From contig JACPJY010000326.1 in NCBI GenBank assembly GCA_016187325.1, positions 1 through 7,788 on the forward strand: 7,788 nt of DNA. The letters are read 5' to 3'. Below the pieces are notes generated by a model, which was not told where the DNA came from, did not search any database, and saw only the letters and a list, made by a program, of their open reading frames with translations. Origin of the DNA: Rhodospirillales bacterium (GTDB lineage Bacteria; Pseudomonadota; Alphaproteobacteria; Rhodospirillales; Casp-alpha2). The translations under genes and the position numbers were made by a program. Positions 5,327 to 7,788 of this stretch are shown here, piece after piece; within the stretch, counting starts at the first letter, position 1, and every line of letters starts with the position of its first letter.

Positions 5327-6514
5327 TTACTTGCCCTTCAGCTTGCGCTTGCCGGAGGCGTACTCGCTGTCCTCCCAGATCACCCACTTGCCATCCTGCG
5401 CCACGTACTTGGTGATGAGGGCAATGGTGTTCTGGCCGTGGTCGTCGAACGAGATCTTGCCGGTGATGGAATCGGCGGCGTTCTTGCCGGCGACCTTGTT
5501 GAGCGTGTCGCGGACCTTCTTGCGGTCAGGCCCGACCTTCTCGATGGTGTCGAGGATCAGGGTCATGGCAGCGAACGCGAACGCGCCATAGGCCTCCGGC
5601 GGCTCGGCGTACTTGTGCTTGCCGTACTGCTCGAGGAAGAACTTGCCGCCTGGCAGCTTCTCGGTCGGCGCCCCCTCGCGGAACGCCAGCACGCCCTCGG
5701 CCAGCGGACCCGAACCCTGGATAAAGGTGTCGGACACGATGCCCGAGGTGCCCTGGAACAATGCGTTGACGCCCAGCTTGTCCATCTGCGCGCGGATGCG
5801 CACGCCGATCGGCGTCAGGCCGCCGAAGTAGAGCACTTGCGGGTTCAGCGACTTGATCTTGGTCAGCTCCGCCGAGAAGTCCTGCTGGTCGGAGGTCACG
5901 CCGAAGCGGCCGAGGATCTTGCCGCCAGCCTTTTCTACGTACTGAGTGAAGTACTTGTCGTGGCCTTTGCCGTAGTCAGTGGTGTCGTGGATGATCGCCC
6001 AGGTGTTGTAGCCGAGGCCCCGCATGAACGTCGCCGCGGTCTCGTTCTGGTTGATCATGGTGCCGTTGACGCGGTGAATCTCTTTGTAGTCGTTGCCGTA
6101 GGTGATTTCGGGCAGCACCGCGCCCCAGACGATCACCGGCAGGCCGAACTTGTGGTAAACGTCGACCGTCGAGATCGCCACCGCCGAGCAGTAATGGGTG
6201 GCTGCGGCGATGATGTCCTTGCTGGCGCCGAACTTGGTCGCCGCCTGGACGCCGATGTTCGGCTTGCACTCGTCGTCCTGGACGACCATCTCGTATTCGT
6301 ACTTGGCCTTCTTGTCGGCGTTGCGGAGCTTGACCGCCAGGTCGGCCGAGTTGCGCCCGCCGAGGCCGTTGGAAGACGTGCCGCCGGTGAGCGGCCCGAT
6401 GAAGCCGACCTTGACCTTGGTCTTGGCGTCGGCCGGCGCCGGGTTGAGGCCAAGCCCCAAGGCCAGCACCGCGGCCAGTGCGAAGCCGGCGTGTTTGATC
6501 GCTTTAAAGAACAT
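5327..6514 (-). CDS. Periplasmic substrate-binding protein of HAAT-type ABC importer
   Basis: This 395-residue secreted receptor of the Leu/Ile/Val-binding fold (Peripla_BP_6 type) delivers ligand to the LivH/LivM-type permease. Residues 1-30 form a signal peptide with Lys4 and Lys7, a hydrophobic core and ADA before Lys31. The mature protein opens with the family strand VKVGFIGPLTGGTSSNG (34-50). Cys83 (DDECKP) and Cys109 (HYCSA) sit where LivJ has its disulfide-linked pair, with Ser110 after the second Cys as in LivJ. The rest follows the two-lobe pattern, including DTTDYGKGHDKYF (177-189) and the hinge-like EAYGAFAFAAM. There is no lipobox Cys, so it should be soluble in the periplasm. GGGGAGGA lies eight bases before the ATG and fixes the start. 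Close relatives bind amino acids, amides, urea or aromatic acids; ligand residues are too divergent for me to choose, so no gene symbol is given. Confidence 0.92.
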   Translation of the reverse strand: MFFKAIKHAGFALAAVLALGLGLNPAPADAKTKVKVGFIGPLTGGTSSNGLGGRNSADLAVKLRNADKKAKYEYEMVVQDDECKPNIGVQAATKFGASKDIIAAATHYCSAVAISTVDVYHKFGLPVIVWGAVLPEITYGNDYKEIHRVNGTMINQNETAATFMRGLGYNTWAIIHDTTDYGKGHDKYFTQYVEKAGGKILGRFGVTSDQQDFSAELTKIKSLNPQVLYFGGLTPIGVRIRAQMDKLGVNALFQGTSGIVSDTFIQGSGPLAEGVLAFREGAPTEKLPGGKFFLEQYGKHKYAEPPEAYGAFAFAAMTLILDTIEKVGPDRKKVRDTLNKVAGKNAADSITGKISFDDHGQNTIALITKYVAQDGKWVIWEDSEYASGKRKLKGK

Positions 6515-6522
6515 TTCCGGGA

Positions 6523-6530
6523 TCCTCCCC
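6523..6530 (-). promoter_or_regulatory. Ribosome-binding site of the substrate-binding protein gene
   Basis: On the minus strand GGGGAGGA lies eight bases before the ATG (6514-6512). It is the strongest Shine-Dalgarno sequence in the transporter cluster, in keeping with high synthesis of the binding protein. Confidence 0.75.
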
Positions 6531-6556
6531 TTGTTGTCGTTGCTTTGTTGTCGCTG
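6531..6556 (-). repeat. Two-copy 14-base tandem repeat in the leader
   Basis: TTGTTGTCGTTG (6531-6542) recurs as TTGTTGTCGCTG (6545-6556), 11 of 12 bases identical with a 14-base period. In the transcript it reads as CAACGACAACAA-type, unstructured CA-rich RNA immediately upstream of the ribosome-binding site. Confidence 0.6.
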
Positions 6557-6586
6557 TTCGGTTGGCCGGAAGGCACCCCTGGCAAA

Positions 6587-6608
6587 CCCGCGGTTTCGGC
6601 CGCGCGGG
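6587..6608 (-). other. GC-rich hairpin in the binding-protein leader
   Basis: CCCGCGG (6587-6593) can pair with CCGC/GGG (6600-6608) as seven pairs with a two-base bulge. It adjoins a ten-base palindrome, GGGCGCGCCC (6606-6615). It falls just after the predicted transcription start and may stabilise the 5' end. No T-run follows in the transcript, so it is not a terminator. Confidence 0.3.
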
Positions 6609-6629
6609 CGCGCCCCTCGGCATCATCAA

Positions 6630-6658
6630 ACCCTAGGCAGCCGCCCCCGACTTTGCAA
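6630..6658 (-). promoter_or_regulatory. Candidate sigma-70-type promoter for the binding protein/liv operon
   Basis: On the minus strand TTGCAA (6658-6653) and TAGGGT (6635-6630) are separated by 17 bases, the optimal spacing. The -10 keeps the key T1, A2 and T6, and this GC-tolerant form is common in alphaproteobacterial promoters. Transcription would begin near 6623, leaving a leader of roughly 110 bases. The position directly after the XdhC-type gene fits an independent start for the transporter operon. Confidence 0.5.
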
Positions 6659-6676
6659 GGGATTAGGGGGGCGTCG

Positions 6677-7726
6677 TCAGCCGGATTCGCCGCGCCGCGC
6701 CGCCACCACCTCGGCCATGATCGAAAGTGCGATCTCAGCCGGCGTCAGCGCCCCGATGTCGAGGCCGACGGGCCCGTGGATGCGCTTCAGCGCCTTGGCG
6801 TCGGCGCCCTCGGCTTGCAGCCGCTTCATCCGGTTCTCCTGGGTGCGGCGGCTTCCCAAAGCGCCGATGTAGAAGGCGTTGCTCGCGACCGCCGCCAGAA
6901 GCGCCGGGTCGTCGAGCTTCGGGTCGTGGCTTAGCGACACGATGGCGGTACGGCGGTCGGGCTTCAGCGCCGCCAGTGCCTCCTTCGGCCAGCGCTTGTC
7001 GAGCACGACGCCGGGGAAGCGCTCGGCCGTTGCCCAGGCGCCACGCGGGTCGATGACCACCACCTCGAAGCCGGTCTCGGCGGCGAGCCTGGCCAGCGAC
7101 TGGGCGATGTGGACGGCGCCGACGACCAGCAGCCGGAGCGGCGGGTTGAAGACGCCGACGAAACGCTTGGCGCCCTTCGTCCCCTCGACGACGCGGCTTT
7201 CGTCCGACTGCAGCGCATCGGCAACCGAGGCGGCCAGCCACTCCGGCGCCGCGCCGGCTTTGAACTTTCGATCGCCCTCGACCATCAGGGCGGGCTCGCC
7301 TTTTTCCAGATCGACGATCAGCGCCGCCGGCCGCTTCTTCCGCCGCGCCGCGACCAGCTTTTCCAGTGTCTCGCGCCAGGTTGCCGTGGCACCGGCGACG
7401 AACACCTTCAGCCGGCCGCCACAGGCGAGGCCGACCTTCCAGGCGGTTTCGTCGGCGATGCCGAATTCCAGGGTCTTATGGCCGCCGGACTTGATCAGCG
7501 CGAGGGATTCCGCGACCACCGCACTCTCGACGCAGCCGCCGGACACCGAGCCGGCGAAAGCGCTCTTGTCGTTGACCGCAAGCAAGCTGCCGGCCGGGCG
7601 CGGCGCCGAGCCCCAGGTCTCGATCACCACAGCCAACGCGGCGCCGCGGCCGCCGTCGAGCCAGCCGATCAGGCGGCTGATGACGGCAAGCGCGTCCGAG
7701 GCGTCGGAGGCGGGGCTGGGCAACAT
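6677..7726 (-). CDS. XdhC/CoxI-family molybdenum-enzyme maturation protein
   Basis: This 349-residue cytoplasmic protein resembles XdhC/CoxF-type factors, which bind molybdenum cofactor, support its sulfuration and help insert it into xanthine-dehydrogenase-family enzymes. The N-terminal XdhC/CoxI domain carries ETWGSAPRPAGSLLAV (36-51), GSVSGGCVESAV (59-70) and GLACGGRLKVFV (99-110). The central part (about 115-190) is variable. The C-terminal Rossmann-like domain starts at LRLLVVGAVHIAQSLARLA (197-215), where the usual second Gly of the nucleotide loop is Val or Ala, then VVVIDPRG, VSLSHDPKLDDPALLAA, YIGALGSRRTQENRMKRL (286-303) and HGPVGLDIGALTPAEIALSI (317-336). Length is normal for the two-domain form. 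CAGGAG lies 11 bases before the ATG. The frame stays open to the right edge, so a longer N-terminus cannot be fully excluded. No molybdenum enzyme gene is in the window, so its client is unknown. Confidence 0.88.
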   Translation of the reverse strand: MLPSPASDASDALAVISRLIGWLDGGRGAALAVVIETWGSAPRPAGSLLAVNDKSAFAGSVSGGCVESAVVAESLALIKSGGHKTLEFGIADETAWKVGLACGGRLKVFVAGATATWRETLEKLVAARRKKRPAALIVDLEKGEPALMVEGDRKFKAGAAPEWLAASVADALQSDESRVVEGTKGAKRFVGVFNPPLRLLVVGAVHIAQSLARLAAETGFEVVVIDPRGAWATAERFPGVVLDKRWPKEALAALKPDRRTAIVSLSHDPKLDDPALLAAVASNAFYIGALGSRRTQENRMKRLQAEGADAKALKRIHGPVGLDIGALTPAEIALSIMAEVVAARRGESG

Positions 7727-7733
7727 GGCGCGA

Positions 7734-7788
7734 TCAACTCCTGGTTCCTGGTTCTGGGCCAGGTTCTCGGCCCGGTTCTTGGATGGCG
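7734..7788 (-). CDS. Possible 3' tail of an upstream gene (very uncertain)
   Basis: One minus-strand frame entering from the right edge ends at TGA (7736-7734), eight bases before the XdhC-type ATG, and would encode a low-complexity tail AIQEPGREPGPEPGTRS. A closely spaced upstream gene is plausible because XdhC genes often follow MoxR/VWA-type genes. However, the stretch is only 17 codons, is built from a short DNA repeat, and the XdhC frame itself is also open here. Treat it as a possibility only. Confidence 0.2.
   Translation of the reverse strand, partial: AIQEPGREPGPEPGTRS
7743..7778. repeat. Short GGTTC repeat cluster at the right edge
   Basis: GGTTC occurs at 7743, 7750, 7762 and 7774, with spacings of 7, 12 and 12 bases; the 12-base units read roughly as GAACCTGGCCCA on the minus strand. 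It lies directly upstream of the XdhC-type gene and is cut by the window edge, so its full extent is unknown. Confidence 0.5.

Noticed and set aside
3106..5415. 769-codon plus-strand open frame across the permease genes
   Set aside because: It is antisense to three clear transporter genes. Its composition (very rich in His, Gln, Asp, Arg and Glu) is the mirror of membrane-protein codons in GC-rich DNA, and it has no recognisable domain.
6641..6673. CCCCCC/GGGGG hairpin as terminator of the XdhC-type gene
   Set aside because: The arms can pair, but the loop is about 18 bases, no T-run follows, and the element coincides with the better-supported promoter.
5438..6934. 498-codon plus-strand open frame over the binding-protein gene
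   Set aside because: It runs antisense through the binding-protein gene, its leader and the xdhC 3' end, with no sensible domain pattern; it is explained by high GC content.

Overview
The window is GC-rich chromosomal DNA with the gene style of an alphaproteobacterium, most likely a Hyphomicrobiales/Bradyrhizobiaceae-like soil or water organism. This placement rests on codon use, the TorF-type porin, the liv-type ABC cassette, the XdhC protein and TTGCAA/TAGGGT-like promoter sequences. No sequence search was possible, so it is an inference.

Layout. Positions 3-422 (+) hold the 3' end of an unrecognised protein gene. A gap of about 315 bases follows (423-737). It carries a GC hairpin, a candidate promoter inside an AT-rich inverted repeat, and a long leader with several potential RNA hairpins. 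Next is a TorF-family outer-membrane protein gene (738-1511, +), closed by a strong hairpin terminator (1545-1576). Everything from 1608 to the right edge is on the minus strand and converges on that terminator. Read in the direction of transcription the order is xdhC-like gene (7726-6677), periplasmic substrate-binding protein (6514-5327), LivH-type permease (5235-4315), LivM-type permease (4311-3151), LivG-type ATPase (3154-2354) and LivF-type ATPase (2357-1608).

How it works together. The five transporter genes make a complete branched-chain-amino-acid/amide-type (HAAT) ABC importer: one secreted binding protein, two membrane subunits and two ATPases. The four membrane and ATPase genes are tightly packed, with a 3-base gap and two 4-base ATGA overlaps. 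The binding-protein gene appears to have its own promoter (6630-6658). A perfect 10-bp GC hairpin (5283-5307) separates it from the permease genes, as expected where binding protein is made in excess. The substrate cannot be read from sequence. The XdhC-type molybdenum-enzyme maturation gene just upstream hints at a molybdenum-hydroxylase substrate such as a purine or aromatic compound, but this is only a hint.

I see no mobile element, CRISPR array, tRNA or rRNA, and no convincing new defence or biosynthetic system. The most notable points are a LivG ATPase whose ABC signature motif is lost (FPMID where LSGGQ or LSYGQ is expected), and the structured porin leader with its promoter-overlapping inverted repeat.
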